From: Sarcina sp034439435
GTDB taxonomy: Bacteria > Bacillota > Clostridia > Clostridiales > Clostridiaceae
DNA length: 64,000 nucleotides
Reading direction: 5' to 3'
NCBI RefSeq assembly: GCF_034439435.1
Contig: NZ_JAPCKJ010000001.1
Coordinates: 248,001-312,000 of the forward strand
The translations under genes and the position numbers were made by a program. Positions 43,514-52,820 of the stretch are shown here, in pieces. Numbering within the stretch: position 1 is the stretch's first letter; each line of letters opens with the position of its first letter. Below the pieces are notes generated by a model. That model ran no database searches and had not been told where the DNA came from. It worked only from the letters and a program-made list of their open reading frames with translations.

Positions 43514-43771
43514 TTTATTCTTGCAGCATCCTCCCCCTTTTGAACATCCGCCACCATTTGAGCAACCGCCCCCTGAACAGCTTCCACTTGAACACCCACC
43601 ACAAGTTCCATTATCTTTTTTAGGACATCCTCCTCTACTTCCACAACAACTTTTTTTGAATCCCAACTCTTCTAATTCTTCTGCACTAAGATATTTTAAA
43701 GGGAATTCATTTTCACCAAAGCTTTCATACTCCGGAGTATCCTTAATTTCATTTCTATCTATATTCAACAA
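43511..43771 (-). CDS. Small Cys/Gly-rich protein
   Basis: The protein has about 86 residues. The first half is ordinary and acidic (NIDRNEIKDTPEYESFGENEFP, then YLSAEELEELGFKK). The second half is Cys/Gly-rich: SCCGSRGGCPKK, TCGGCSSGSCSGGGCS and SKGGGCCKNK, with 11 or so cysteines. This could bind metal or be a redox-sensitive tail; no family is recognised. The start is uncertain: GAGGTGA precedes two TTG codons (43771 and 43768), and a GTG at 43780 lies inside that ribosome site. Monocistronic. Confidence 0.55.
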   Translation of the reverse strand: MLNIDRNEIKDTPEYESFGENEFPLKYLSAEELEELGFKKSCCGSRGGCPKKDNGTCGGCSSGSCSGGGCSNGGGCSKGGGCCKNK

Positions 43772-43968
43772 AATTATCACCTCATTATTTTCTTTTTAAA
43801 ATATAATATAAAATAATAATACTAAATTACTATTACTTAATAATATAGCACAAGAAACAATGTTTAACTACTTAAATAAAATTTTAATTTTTTATAATTT
43901 TTAGCATTTTTTCACTATTTATGATAAAATTTATTTACAAAAACATTTACATTACGAGGAGGTACATT

Positions 43969-44676
43969 ATGAGCGTTCATATAGGTGCAAAAGAAGGTCA
44001 AATAGCCGAAACTATTTTATTACCAGGAGATCCCTTAAGAGCTAAGTTTATAGCTGAGACATTTTTAGAAAATCCAGTTTGCTATAACGAAGTTAGAGGC
44101 ATGTTAGGATATACAGGAACATATAAAGGAAAAAGAATATCAGTTCAAGGTACTGGTATGGGAGTTCCTTCAATTTCTATTTATGTCAACGAACTTATAA
44201 GAGATTACGGAGTTAAAAATTTAATAAGAGTTGGTACTGCTGGCGGTATGCAAGAAGATGTAAAGGTTAGAGATTTAGTTTTAGCAATGTCATCTCATAC
44301 TGATTCTGCAATAAACAAAGTTAGATTTAACGGTTTAGATTTCGCTCCAACAGCATCATTTAAACTTTTAAAAGCCGCTTATGATACTGCTGTGGAGAAA
44401 GGATATAGCCCTAAAGTTGGTAGTGTATTCACAGCTGATAGTTTCTATAATGATAACCCTGAGGCATGGAAACAATGGGCTAAATTTGGCACCTTAGCTG
44501 TTGAAATGGAAACTGCGGCTTTATATACTTTAGCTGCTAAGTATGGAGTTAATGCTTTAACAATACTTACTATAAGTGATCATTTAATAACAGCGGAGGA
44601 AACTACTGCTGAAGAACGTCAAACAACATTCACTAAAATGATGGAAGTTGCTCTTGATACTGCTATTACTCTATAA
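43969..44676 (+). CDS. deoD: Purine nucleoside phosphorylase DeoD
   Basis: The 235-residue protein is a hexameric-type purine nucleoside phosphorylase: MSVHIGAKEGQIAETILLPG with GDPLRAKFIAE, GTGMGVPSISIYVNEL, LIRVGTAGGM, then SVFTADSFYND, VEMETAALYTLAA and TISDHLIT with the catalytic Asp. It cleaves purine (deoxy)nucleosides with phosphate for salvage. I start at ATG 43969, after a strong GAGGAGG; the in-frame ATG at 43921 has no ribosome site. Monocistronic. Confidence 0.97.
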   Translation: MSVHIGAKEGQIAETILLPGDPLRAKFIAETFLENPVCYNEVRGMLGYTGTYKGKRISVQGTGMGVPSISIYVNELIRDYGVKNLIRVGTAGGMQEDVKVRDLVLAMSSHTDSAINKVRFNGLDFAPTASFKLLKAAYDTAVEKGYSPKVGSVFTADSFYNDNPEAWKQWAKFGTLAVEMETAALYTLAAKYGVNALTILTISDHLITAEETTAEERQTTFTKMMEVALDTAITL

Positions 44677-44682
44677 AAATGA

Positions 44683-44716
44683 AAAAAACAGATTGATAAT
44701 TATCAATCTGTTTTTT
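44683..44716. terminator. Bidirectional terminator between deoD and the TcaA-like gene
   Basis: A perfect palindrome (AAAAAACAGATTGATAA and its complement) lies between the convergent stops at 44676 and 44722, with A-rich and T-rich ends. Confidence 0.9.
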
Positions 44717-44721
44717 CATTT

Positions 44722-46008
44722 TTATTGGTTATTATTATTTTCTTCTATTCCAGGTAAAGAGAAATCTTGAACGTCATAAACTAACCATTTTCCATTTTCA
44801 TATTTCATCTTTGTGAAGAAATTCTTTTCTACATTATCACTCTTAACATCTATTCCTAGTATCTTCTTCTTTATTTTATAAGATACATTAACAACAATAT
44901 TAGCCTCATATAACCCATGATTACGTTCTATAGAACTATTTTCCATCTTAATCTGTAAATCACTTATATCATAATCATTCTTTAAAAAGAAATATTTTTG
45001 ACTTAATGTTGAGTATATATTTTCTTTAACATTAGCTGTAGCATCTTTTATATCATTTTTATCTTCTGAATTTAAAGATTGAAAAACACTATTATAGAAT
45101 TCTTTAACAACTTTTTCTACATCATCTTTAATAACTGTATTCTTTAAGTCTAATTCTATTTTTATCTCTGGATGATCTTTTATATATACTTTCTCACTAT
45201 CTATTTCTCCCCAAGGAGTATTGCACTTAATAGTTAAATAAGTTGAGCCATCCTTTGGAAAAGGCCCTACATCTTTAAAATCCCTAACCTTTATACCTGA
45301 ATCTTCTCCATTTATATAAACATTACTATCATCAAAGCTACTTTTTACTGTAATTAAAGTTCCATTTAAAGGTATATCTACTTTATTATCATCCATAAAA
45401 ATTATGCTTTTTTCTTCCACAAGGTTAGAATTATATGCTTTCTTTTCAACTTTAAGATTATAAATACCAGGAATTAAATTAGGAATTTTTAAACTTCCAG
45501 AACTATTTGTTGTTCCTATGAAATTATTGTTTAAATATACACTTGATTCTTGGAAATTTGATGATACAAGTAAATCTTTTTTTTCTATTACTATATACCA
45601 CTTTTCACCCCAGAAACTTTTTCTAGATTCTAATTTTGTGGAATATATTTCTTCTCCATTCTCTAGAGAATGAATCAATTTATTTACTCTAGTTTTATCC
45701 TCTTTAAAAAAATCAATATAGGGAGTTAGTTCCTCTTTTGTTATTCCTGAATTCATATCCCCCTCTTCTATTAAATTCATTAAAGCTCTTTCATTCCCTT
45801 TATTCAAAGAATTAGCTAATTGTTCTATAACATCACTTCTTTTACTGCTAACATTACCATATAGAACTACTATAATTCCAATTAAGGATATAAGACATAA
45901 AATAATTATTTTAGGATCTTTTTCCCTTATAATCTTATTTTTTCCCTTCTTAAAAAAATCAGAAACTTTATGACCTACCTCTTTAATATTCTCCTTTAGT
46001 TTATCCAT
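44722..46008 (-). CDS. TcaA-like membrane-anchored envelope protein
   Basis: The protein has 428 residues: a short basic cytosolic start (HKVSDFFKKGKNKIIREK), one membrane helix (about residues 30-50, IIILCLISLIGIIVVLYG) and a large outer part. That part shows the TcaA domain series: a small helical domain with GNERALMNLIE, PEGA-like beta repeats (SSVYLNNNFIGTT, SNVYINGEDSGIKV) and a C-terminal NTF2-like domain (VVKEFYNSVFQSLN). TcaA of staphylococci affects glycopeptide susceptibility. The usual N-terminal zinc ribbon is missing here. It starts ten bases after the stop of the gene upstream, whose end contains GAGGAG, so translation is probably coupled. Confidence 0.75.
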   Translation of the reverse strand: MDKLKENIKEVGHKVSDFFKKGKNKIIREKDPKIIILCLISLIGIIVVLYGNVSSKRSDVIEQLANSLNKGNERALMNLIEEGDMNSGITKEELTPYIDFFKEDKTRVNKLIHSLENGEEIYSTKLESRKSFWGEKWYIVIEKKDLLVSSNFQESSVYLNNNFIGTTNSSGSLKIPNLIPGIYNLKVEKKAYNSNLVEEKSIIFMDDNKVDIPLNGTLITVKSSFDDSNVYINGEDSGIKVRDFKDVGPFPKDGSTYLTIKCNTPWGEIDSEKVYIKDHPEIKIELDLKNTVIKDDVEKVVKEFYNSVFQSLNSEDKNDIKDATANVKENIYSTLSQKYFFLKNDYDISDLQIKMENSSIERNHGLYEANIVVNVSYKIKKKILGIDVKSDNVEKNFFTKMKYENGKWLVYDVQDFSLPGIEENNNNQ

Positions 46009-46018
46009 ATATTAAGGC

Positions 46019-46363
46019 TTACTCCTCTAATAAATTTATAATCCATTTATTACATGCTGTACATTTATAAACTTGTATTCCAAAAGGATATAGCATTTCA
46101 TCTTTAAATCTCTCATAATCGCTTCTTAACTCATTTAACGAATAAAATTCATCATCTTTAGTTAAAGCTCCTATAAGCTCGCATATATAGTTTTCCTTAG
46201 TTTTAAAGCAGCAGTCATTCTTATCTATACACTCTATCTTTTCTAATTTCAACTCATCTTGAAAATCTTGTATTATAGGTATTATATCTTGAAATTCATT
46301 TATATTATCTTGAAAATCCTTTTCTAAAAAATCCACTCCACTTATAGTAAATAATTTATCCAT
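46019..46363 (-). CDS. Small Cys-containing cytosolic protein upstream of the TcaA-like gene
   Basis: The 114-residue acidic protein has no membrane helix. It has paired cysteines (CIDKNDCCFKTKENYIC) and a C-terminal CxxC (YKCTACNKWIINLLEE) that could bind zinc. No family is recognised. GAGGTGG precedes the ATG. Its stop lies ten bases before the TcaA-like start, so the pair is an operon. Since the TcaA-like protein lacks its usual zinc ribbon, this CxxC protein might supply a related function in trans, but that is speculation. Confidence 0.6.
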   Translation of the reverse strand: MDKLFTISGVDFLEKDFQDNINEFQDIIPIIQDFQDELKLEKIECIDKNDCCFKTKENYICELIGALTKDDEFYSLNELRSDYERFKDEMLYPFGIQVYKCTACNKWIINLLEE

Positions 46364-46582
46364 TTAACCACCTCTAATTTTCTAATTAACTTTAATAACT
46401 AAATTTATTATTACATAAATTAATTAATTTTACTAATTTATTTCAGTATAATAAATTTTACTTTAAATAAAGAAATTCTTCAACTAAAATGAAAAGATAA
46501 TAACCTTCCTTTCTTTTGCTATAGTATTATTATATTAAAAATTCTGCTCAGTTATTTCTATTAAAATTATAATAGAAATAAT

Positions 46583-46614
46583 AAAAAAGTATCTTACAAA
46601 ACTTTATAAGATAC
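46583..46614 (-). terminator. Terminator of the exonuclease gene
   Basis: GTATCTTA (46589-46596) pairs with TAAGATAC (46607-46614), followed by six T residues on the minus strand, just past the stop at 46622. Confidence 0.85.
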
Positions 46615-46621
46615 CATTCAT

Positions 46622-47530
46622 TTACTCTATTATTGATAAAAATTCTTCTTCACTTATAATCTTAATATCAAAATTTTCTTTTATTAGCTTTTCAGCTTTT
46701 TTTAATTTAATACTCTTTTCAGATTCTTTTAATTTCTCTAATTCTTTAATACCTGTAATTAAATAATTTGTTTTTTTACTAACGGAACTAGAAACAGATC
46801 CTCCACATCTTATTACATTGCCTATAGCTTCCTCTCTAGACATTGAGCTTAAAGGACCAGTAAAAACTACACTCTTGCATTTTAAAGAAGATTTTCCTTC
46901 TTTTTTATCTTCTTTAAATTTTAGATTACTCGAATACCTACATTCTCCCTTTTTCCCTGAAGGCTTATATCCCTTATCATAAACAGCTCCTATTCTAATT
47001 GCAAGCTTATCTGAAAGCTCTTCAACAGAGTTAATCTCCAAGTCTTTACATATGTTAATAAGTATATTAGCACAGGCTTTAGCATCCTCTCCTGCATGGT
47101 GATGAGAAAATTCAAAGCCTAAAGCTTCACTGACAGTTCCTAATTTATGATTTGGTAAATTTTTATAATAATTTTTTGCCATAACAACAGTACAAGCATA
47201 TTCAAAGTCTGGATAAGATATATTATAAAAATCTAAAGTTTTTCTAAGTACACTAATATCAAAAGCTGCATTGTGGGCAATTACTAAATTGCCATCTATA
47301 TAATCCTTTATTTCTTTCCAAATTTCATCAAAGGTCTTTTCTTTTTCTACATCCTCTGGTCTGATTCCATGTATCCATATATTCATAGGCTGAAATCTCA
47401 TTTCACAAGGTTTTATCAAAAAATATTTTTCCTCTACAACCTCATTATTTTTAACAATAGTCAATCCAATAGAACAAGCACTATTTCTTTTCTCGTTAGC
47501 AGTTTCAAAGTCTATTGCAACAAAATCCAT
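46622..47530 (-). CDS. DnaQ-like 3'-5' exonuclease with C-terminal BRCT domain
   Basis: The protein has 302 residues. The N-terminal DEDDh exonuclease has ExoI FVAIDFETAN, ExoII VIAHNAAFDISVLRKTL and ExoIII HHAGEDAKACANI. A linker of about 40 residues leads to a BRCT domain (about 215-300, KSVVFTGPLSSMSREEA, GGSVSSSVSKKTNYLI). It resembles DNA polymerase III epsilon-like proteins of Firmicutes and probably acts in DNA repair or RNA/DNA end processing. GGAAGACGG precedes the ATG. Monocistronic. Confidence 0.9.
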   Translation of the reverse strand: MDFVAIDFETANEKRNSACSIGLTIVKNNEVVEEKYFLIKPCEMRFQPMNIWIHGIRPEDVEKEKTFDEIWKEIKDYIDGNLVIAHNAAFDISVLRKTLDFYNISYPDFEYACTVVMAKNYYKNLPNHKLGTVSEALGFEFSHHHAGEDAKACANILINICKDLEINSVEELSDKLAIRIGAVYDKGYKPSGKKGECRYSSNLKFKEDKKEGKSSLKCKSVVFTGPLSSMSREEAIGNVIRCGGSVSSSVSKKTNYLITGIKELEKLKESEKSIKLKKAEKLIKENFDIKIISEEEFLSIIE

Positions 47531-47622
47531 TTATGTCCGTCTTCCTTTCTATGTACAATAAATAATATTATATCATATTTTATTTTTATATTTTTAATTT
47601 TTTAAGTTTAATTTAAAATTAA

Positions 47623-47702
47623 AAGACCTTACTAAATAATTTTTTTATTATTCTAATTTTTCAATTATAATAATAAAAAATCATCAAATTTAGTAAGGTC
47701 TT
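47623..47702 (-). terminator. Long inverted repeat, probable terminator of the M16C gene
   Basis: AAGACCTTACTAAAT (47623-47637) pairs perfectly with ATTTAGTAAGGTCTT (47688-47702), and AT-rich inner arms also pair (TTTTTTATTATT with AATAATAAAAAA). The total length of 80 bases is longer than other terminators here. Confidence 0.65.
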
Positions 47703-47744
47703 ATACTTGCTTTATTTTAGTTATAATAATTTATTGAATATGGC

Positions 47745-50666
47745 TTATTTTATAGCCTTTTTAATATTATTAAATAAATTTCTATTTTCTTTTATTTTCT
47801 CTTGATTTCCTAACACGCAAATATATTCTTCTTTCATTAAATCCTTAACCATAGGTGCAAAACTCTTGATTTTTTCAATATTTGCATTTATTATTTCTTC
47901 TCTTTCCTTTTGTAGCTCCTCATAGCTAAAGTTACTTAAATAATATGAAACTGCTATATCTCCTTTTATTCCATTGCTTAAAGGTTGATCATATTTCCTT
48001 ATTGTACCTATAATATATTTTGTCATTTCTCTTTCATCAGCTTCAAAATTTTCTAAATAATTAGGTATATTATCATAAGCCTTTAATGTCTCTACAATAT
48101 TAGGATCTCTATATGAAACTATATAAGCTCCACCATCTCTCCTAAAATTAGAAAATACTCCATAGGCTCCACCTTTAACTCTTACAGTATTCCATAAATA
48201 ATCAAATCCTAAAATGCTTTCTAATAGTGATAAGGCACCTGAATATTTGTATTCATCAGCTTTATAATTACCACCTTTAGCTACATATTGTACATTTCCT
48301 TGAGTTAAAAGTCCTTCATTTTTATTTCCTAAATCGAACTTATAATCTACTTTATCAAATTTTTCATCTTTTATTTTATCTATTAAATACTTGACTTCTT
48401 CTTTAAAGTTTTCATACTCTTCTTCTTTGCCTGAATAGCTTATAAGCATATTTTCCTTATTAAATATTAACTCTCTTACCTTTTTTAATCTTTCTGATAA
48501 AATTGACTTTTTACTATCATCATCTATGCTAACTAAGAAATCATAGTAATCTAATCCACTTATTTTTTCATCATAAGCTCCTCTACTTGTGCAATATGAT
48601 AAAACCTTTTTCATGGCTATTCTATGGCCACTATCAAAAATAGCACCTTCTAATCTAGCTCTCTTTTCTCTGATTAGTTGCATAACTCTATCCATATCAT
48701 CTAAATCAGTGTGATTTAAAATCTCTTCAACTAATTCTATAGCTTTATTAGTCTTACTGCTTAATGCTTTATATGAAATTTCTAAATACGGTCTAAAGGC
48801 ATTATTTTCTTTTAAGTTAGCAAAGGTTATAGCACCAAAACTTATTCCACCTGTATTTATATTTATTGCATTTGATAATTTAGAATAATCGTATTTTTCT
48901 GTTCCACATTTACCTAGTATGTCACATAGTAATCCAACATAAGGTATTAAGTCCTGGTGAACACTACTTGTATTAAAGAAGAAATTAACATAATCTATTT
49001 TATTAGTATGGAAGTCGTGATGTAATGTTTTAATTCCCTCTATCTCTTTTTCTTCCATAGGAATTTTTGTAGCATCTTTGTTTATATCCTCTAAAGATAA
49101 CATAGGAATGCTCTCTAAATCTTCCTTTTTATCCGGTGTGCTTTGTCTTTCCTTTAACTTCTTACAGTTGTTTATTATTTCATCTAAAGTTTTTTCATCA
49201 AAACTATTTTTTATGTCTTCTAATTTTTTCTTTAATTCCTCTAATTTCTTTTCATTTATTCCTCTTTCAGGATGTAGTGAAACAAGTGAAGAATGCGTAT
49301 TATTAAGCATGTATTCTTCAATTAATTTTTCAAAATAGTTGCTTGTTAAAGCAGTCTTTACTTTTTCAAGATCTTTCTCATATTTTAAATGAACGTATGG
49401 CTTTCCATCATAAAGCCAACTATCCATTACCTTTAAATAATAAATTAATCCACTTGGGTAAGAACCATAGTCTCCCTCTCTTAGTTCAAATTCTACTCTA
49501 TTTATTGAAGCCTCTATAAGTTCTTTGTCTATACCATTTTCAACTAATTCCTTTAAAGTATCCATTACAACCTTTTTAAACTCTTCTTCCTTATTAAGAT
49601 CTGCATTCTTAACTAAAACAGTAAATGCTGATTGTTTAGTTGAATTATCAAAATCGCCAGATACAGCTTTTCCTATACCAGCATCTATTAAAGCTTTCTT
49701 TAAAGGAGCCGCTGTACTTCTTGTTAAAAGATAAGCTAAAACATCAAATGCTAATCCCTTTTCACTATCTGTAGCATCTCCTATTACAAAGTTTAGACTA
49801 TAATAACTCTTATGATTTAAATCTTCGCTTTCAGCTACTCCATAAGTAAAACTCTCTTCTTTCATTTCTTTAAAAGGTTTTTGTTTCTTTATTTCTGAAT
49901 CTATATTTCTATATTCAAAGTCTTTTAAATACTCATTATTTATAAATTCTAATTCATTTTCTGTATCTCCGTTACCATATAAGAAAATATAGGAATTGGA
50001 TGGATGATAGTATTTTTCATGAAAAGCTAAAAACTCTTCATAAGTTAAGTTAGGTATTTCATCAGGATCTCCACCTGAAGATAATGCATAACAAGTATCT
50101 GGATATATTGTTGCAGGAATTTTTCTGTATAATAAAGAATCTGGAGATGAATACGCTCCCTTCATCTCATTATAAACAACACCATTATATTTTAATTCAT
50201 CCTTCTTATTTTCTATATAATAATGCCATCCTTCTTGCATAAATATTTCTTTATGCTTATATATATTGGGATATAATACTGCATCTAAATATACATCCAT
50301 AAGATTCATAAAATCTTTTTCGTTTCTTGATGCTACTGGATATATTGTTTTATCTGGATATGTCATAGCATTTAAGAATGTATTTAATGATCCTTTTAAA
50401 AGCTCTACAAAAGGTTCTTTAGTATTGAACTTTCTAGATCCACATAAAACTGAATGCTCTAAAATATGAGGAACTCCAGTACTATTTTCTGGAGGAGTTC
50501 TAAATCCTATTGCAAAGCATTTATTATCATCTTCACTTAATATTTTTATAAGCTTAGCCTTAGTTTTTTCATGTTCAAATGTTAATCCGACTCCACCTAT
50601 TTCTTCTAAGTTTTCTATGTTTAAAAGTTTAAATCCACTATAAATATTATTCTCTTTAAAATTCAT
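47745..50666 (-). CDS. M16C zinc metallopeptidase (presequence-protease/falcilysin type)
   Basis: The 973-residue protein matches the M16C subfamily in length. The inverted zinc motif is HILEH (67-71), within PHILEHSVLCGSRKFN, and the downstream Glu of the second site lies in VYNEMKGAYSSP. The C-terminal half carries the paired, inactive M16 fold with RVKGGAYGVFSNFRRDG. The family cleaves short peptides inside a closed chamber. It has no signal peptide and should be cytosolic. The ATG at 50666 follows TAGGAGTG. Monocistronic. Confidence 0.95.
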   Translation of the reverse strand: MNFKENNIYSGFKLLNIENLEEIGGVGLTFEHEKTKAKLIKILSEDDNKCFAIGFRTPPENSTGVPHILEHSVLCGSRKFNTKEPFVELLKGSLNTFLNAMTYPDKTIYPVASRNEKDFMNLMDVYLDAVLYPNIYKHKEIFMQEGWHYYIENKKDELKYNGVVYNEMKGAYSSPDSLLYRKIPATIYPDTCYALSSGGDPDEIPNLTYEEFLAFHEKYYHPSNSYIFLYGNGDTENELEFINNEYLKDFEYRNIDSEIKKQKPFKEMKEESFTYGVAESEDLNHKSYYSLNFVIGDATDSEKGLAFDVLAYLLTRSTAAPLKKALIDAGIGKAVSGDFDNSTKQSAFTVLVKNADLNKEEEFKKVVMDTLKELVENGIDKELIEASINRVEFELREGDYGSYPSGLIYYLKVMDSWLYDGKPYVHLKYEKDLEKVKTALTSNYFEKLIEEYMLNNTHSSLVSLHPERGINEKKLEELKKKLEDIKNSFDEKTLDEIINNCKKLKERQSTPDKKEDLESIPMLSLEDINKDATKIPMEEKEIEGIKTLHHDFHTNKIDYVNFFFNTSSVHQDLIPYVGLLCDILGKCGTEKYDYSKLSNAININTGGISFGAITFANLKENNAFRPYLEISYKALSSKTNKAIELVEEILNHTDLDDMDRVMQLIREKRARLEGAIFDSGHRIAMKKVLSYCTSRGAYDEKISGLDYYDFLVSIDDDSKKSILSERLKKVRELIFNKENMLISYSGKEEEYENFKEEVKYLIDKIKDEKFDKVDYKFDLGNKNEGLLTQGNVQYVAKGGNYKADEYKYSGALSLLESILGFDYLWNTVRVKGGAYGVFSNFRRDGGAYIVSYRDPNIVETLKAYDNIPNYLENFEADEREMTKYIIGTIRKYDQPLSNGIKGDIAVSYYLSNFSYEELQKEREEIINANIEKIKSFAPMVKDLMKEEYICVLGNQEKIKENRNLFNNIKKAIK

Positions 50667-51044
50667 TTTTCACACTCCTATGGAAAGCAATTTTATTAAT
50701 ATGTTTATTTTAATAATTGTACCATAATTACCCTTTATTAAAAAGTTTACTAATATTAATAAGTATTTATTCTTTAAAATCAATATATGCAGATATAATA
50801 CTACTTAGAAAAAACTAATTTTTAAAGGTTTTTTATATAAAACGCTCTCATTATAATACTTTTAAAATTCATCTTAATTTATTTATTTCCAATGTACATG
50901 TAATTTATTTAAATTTATAAAAAAAGAAATGACATAGAATTACTATGCCATTTCTTTTAAGTTTAAATTATTATTCTTTAATATTATCTCATCTTTTTAA
51001 GAAAATAAAATACTAAAAATTATATTTACACTCAATATTAATTA
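50667..51044. other. Intergenic region with one terminator
   Basis: This AT-rich gap lies between two minus-strand genes. It holds the promoter region of the M16C gene near its right-hand start, and a terminator at 50922-50959 for the next gene. No ORF with a ribosome site or known RNA is seen. Confidence 0.5.
50922..50959 (-). terminator. Terminator of the small membrane-protein gene at 51045
   Basis: AAAAGAAATG-A-CATAG pairs with CTATG-C-CATTTCTTTT around a short loop with one mismatch, followed by T-rich sequence on the minus strand. Confidence 0.8.
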
Positions 51045-51314
51045 TTATAATATTCCAAATTGTCTAGCTATTACATAAAGAATTATTATTCCTCCACAAA
51101 AAAAGCTATACTTTGCATTTTTTTTATTTTTTGCCATAACTTCCTCAAAGACACCTCTAGCTATAAGTAAAACTCCGGCTACAACTCCAATCCATTGATT
51201 AGTTACAAACCAACTTGGATTAAGGTATGTATAAAAATACCCTATTACAAGGGGAAAGATAAAACATCCAAAAATACTTCTTATAAATGGAACTTTTCCT
51301 TTAATTAATTTCAT
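51045..51314 (-). CDS. Small three-helix membrane protein
   Basis: The 89-residue protein has three hydrophobic segments: FIRSIFGCFIFPLVIGYFY, WIGVVAGVLLIARGVF and YSFFCGGIIILYVIARQFG. A charged loop (EEVMAKNKKNAK) lies between the last two. No family is recognised, and nothing about the neighbours suggests a role. AGGAGAA precedes the ATG. It is divergent from the amidase-domain gene at 51483. Confidence 0.55.
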   Translation of the reverse strand: MKLIKGKVPFIRSIFGCFIFPLVIGYFYTYLNPSWFVTNQWIGVVAGVLLIARGVFEEVMAKNKKNAKYSFFCGGIIILYVIARQFGIL

Positions 51315-51482
51315 CCTATGTAATTCTCCTTTACTTTCATATTACATATTAATTTTATCAACATTCTTTTAAATTTAAAAGCATATATACTTTATTAAAC
51401 TAATATTTTGATTTTAATTATTATTTTTTCTTATTATTTATCATATACATTATTGAATTATGTATTAACTAGGAGGATATTA

Positions 51483-52634
51483 ATGCTAAAAAAACGCAAA
51501 GTACTTTTATTAACATCTATAATATTAATAGTCATATTAAGCTTATCTATATATGTGTCTTTAAATAAGAAAAATAATTCTGATTTCACTGAAGCAATAA
51601 ATTTATTAAAGGAACCAGATAAAAAAGAAGATGAGGAATTAAAAACTAAATTTGAAGTTGTTATTCAAGATTTATTTAAAAATAGAAATATAGCAATACT
51701 AAATAATGATTTAGAAGAATTAAAGAAATTTTATGATTTACAAAAAAAACCTAGTCTTTGGGCTTATGAAAGTGAAAGTAAAAAAGTCGAATATTTAAAT
51801 AACTGGTCTCAAAAACAAGGAGTTGTATTTAATGATATAAGATCAAAGATTCAAGTAAATAAAGCTAAGGAAAGAGAAAAAGATTTATATGGAATAATAT
51901 GTGTAGTATCCACAGAATTTACATATTATTACTTAAACGATCCACTTAAGACTAATACCTTCAGATTAGGTACCTACCATTACTTAAACTTAAAAGCTGA
52001 AGGAGATAAATATATTATAACTAAGGAATGGTACACAGATCCTTTTGCTGATTCTCTAGATTTAAATAATATAAAATCAGATGAAATAAAATCTTATATT
52101 TTAAATAGCACAAGACCAGATTATACTCCTGATGAGAGAACCCAGAAAGCAATTGACTATGCTCATGAATACTGTGGTGCCGCTGCAGATGATGAACTTG
52201 GATTTAACTATAATAAAAAATATACTGATTTCAATCCTCAAGGAGGCGATTGTGCTAACTTTGCCTCTCAAATACTACATGAAGGAGGAAGCTTTAAGAA
52301 AAACTCAACATGGAATTATTCAGAAGGTGAAGGAACCAAAGCATGGGTAAATGCTCAAGCTTTTAAAAATTATATGGTACACAGTGGACGTGCTTCTTAT
52401 ATCGCTAAGGGAAAATATTCTGAAGTATATAAAGAAGCCTATAATTTACGACCTGGTGACTTTGTAGCCTATGAGAAGAATGGACGAATAACTCACATAT
52501 CAACAGTTACAGGATTAGATAGCAAAGGATATCCTTTAGTTACTTGTCACAATACTGATAGGCTTCTTGTTCCTTTTGATTTAGGATGGAGCAATGACAA
52601 CATACGCTTTCATCTAATAGATGTACATTACTAA
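51483..52634 (+). CDS. Amidase-domain (Amidase_6, NlpC/P60-like) membrane-anchored protein
   Basis: The protein has 383 residues. An N-terminal anchor (about residues 5-22) is followed by a TolB/NTF2-like helical-beta region of about 190 residues. The C-terminal Amidase_6 domain begins at TQKAIDYAHEYCG. It shows the putative catalytic Cys in NPQGGDCANFASQ and His in GRITHISTVTG, with a late TCHNTDR. The family resembles papain-like wall peptidases, so a peptidoglycan role outside the membrane is likely but unproven. AGGAGG precedes ATG 51483; the longer frame from 51408 has no ribosome site. Confidence 0.85.
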   Translation: MLKKRKVLLLTSIILIVILSLSIYVSLNKKNNSDFTEAINLLKEPDKKEDEELKTKFEVVIQDLFKNRNIAILNNDLEELKKFYDLQKKPSLWAYESESKKVEYLNNWSQKQGVVFNDIRSKIQVNKAKEREKDLYGIICVVSTEFTYYYLNDPLKTNTFRLGTYHYLNLKAEGDKYIITKEWYTDPFADSLDLNNIKSDEIKSYILNSTRPDYTPDERTQKAIDYAHEYCGAAADDELGFNYNKKYTDFNPQGGDCANFASQILHEGGSFKKNSTWNYSEGEGTKAWVNAQAFKNYMVHSGRASYIAKGKYSEVYKEAYNLRPGDFVAYEKNGRITHISTVTGLDSKGYPLVTCHNTDRLLVPFDLGWSNDNIRFHLIDVHY

Positions 52635-52705
52635 TAATAATTATTTAATATAGCCATCTATTCTAATTAAATAAATACTTATTTTAAAAAGATTCTTTAA
52701 TATAA

Positions 52706-52751
52706 AAATTCACCATGCTTAATTATTTTCTTAGGCATAGTGAATTTTTTA
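52706..52751 (+). terminator. Terminator of the amidase-domain gene
   Basis: AATTCACCATGC pairs with GGCATAGTGAATT around an A/T loop and is followed by six T residues. Confidence 0.8.
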
Positions 52752-52820
52752 TAATCTTTTTTATATTTTTTCTAAAATTTCAAGCTAATTTATAAGCGAA
52801 ATTTTTTAAGCTAATTTATA

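Noticed and set aside
47623..47702. Miniature transposable element (MITE)
   Set aside because: The 15-base inverted arms lack visible flanking target duplications and the position just after a stop fits a terminator; copy number could not be checked.
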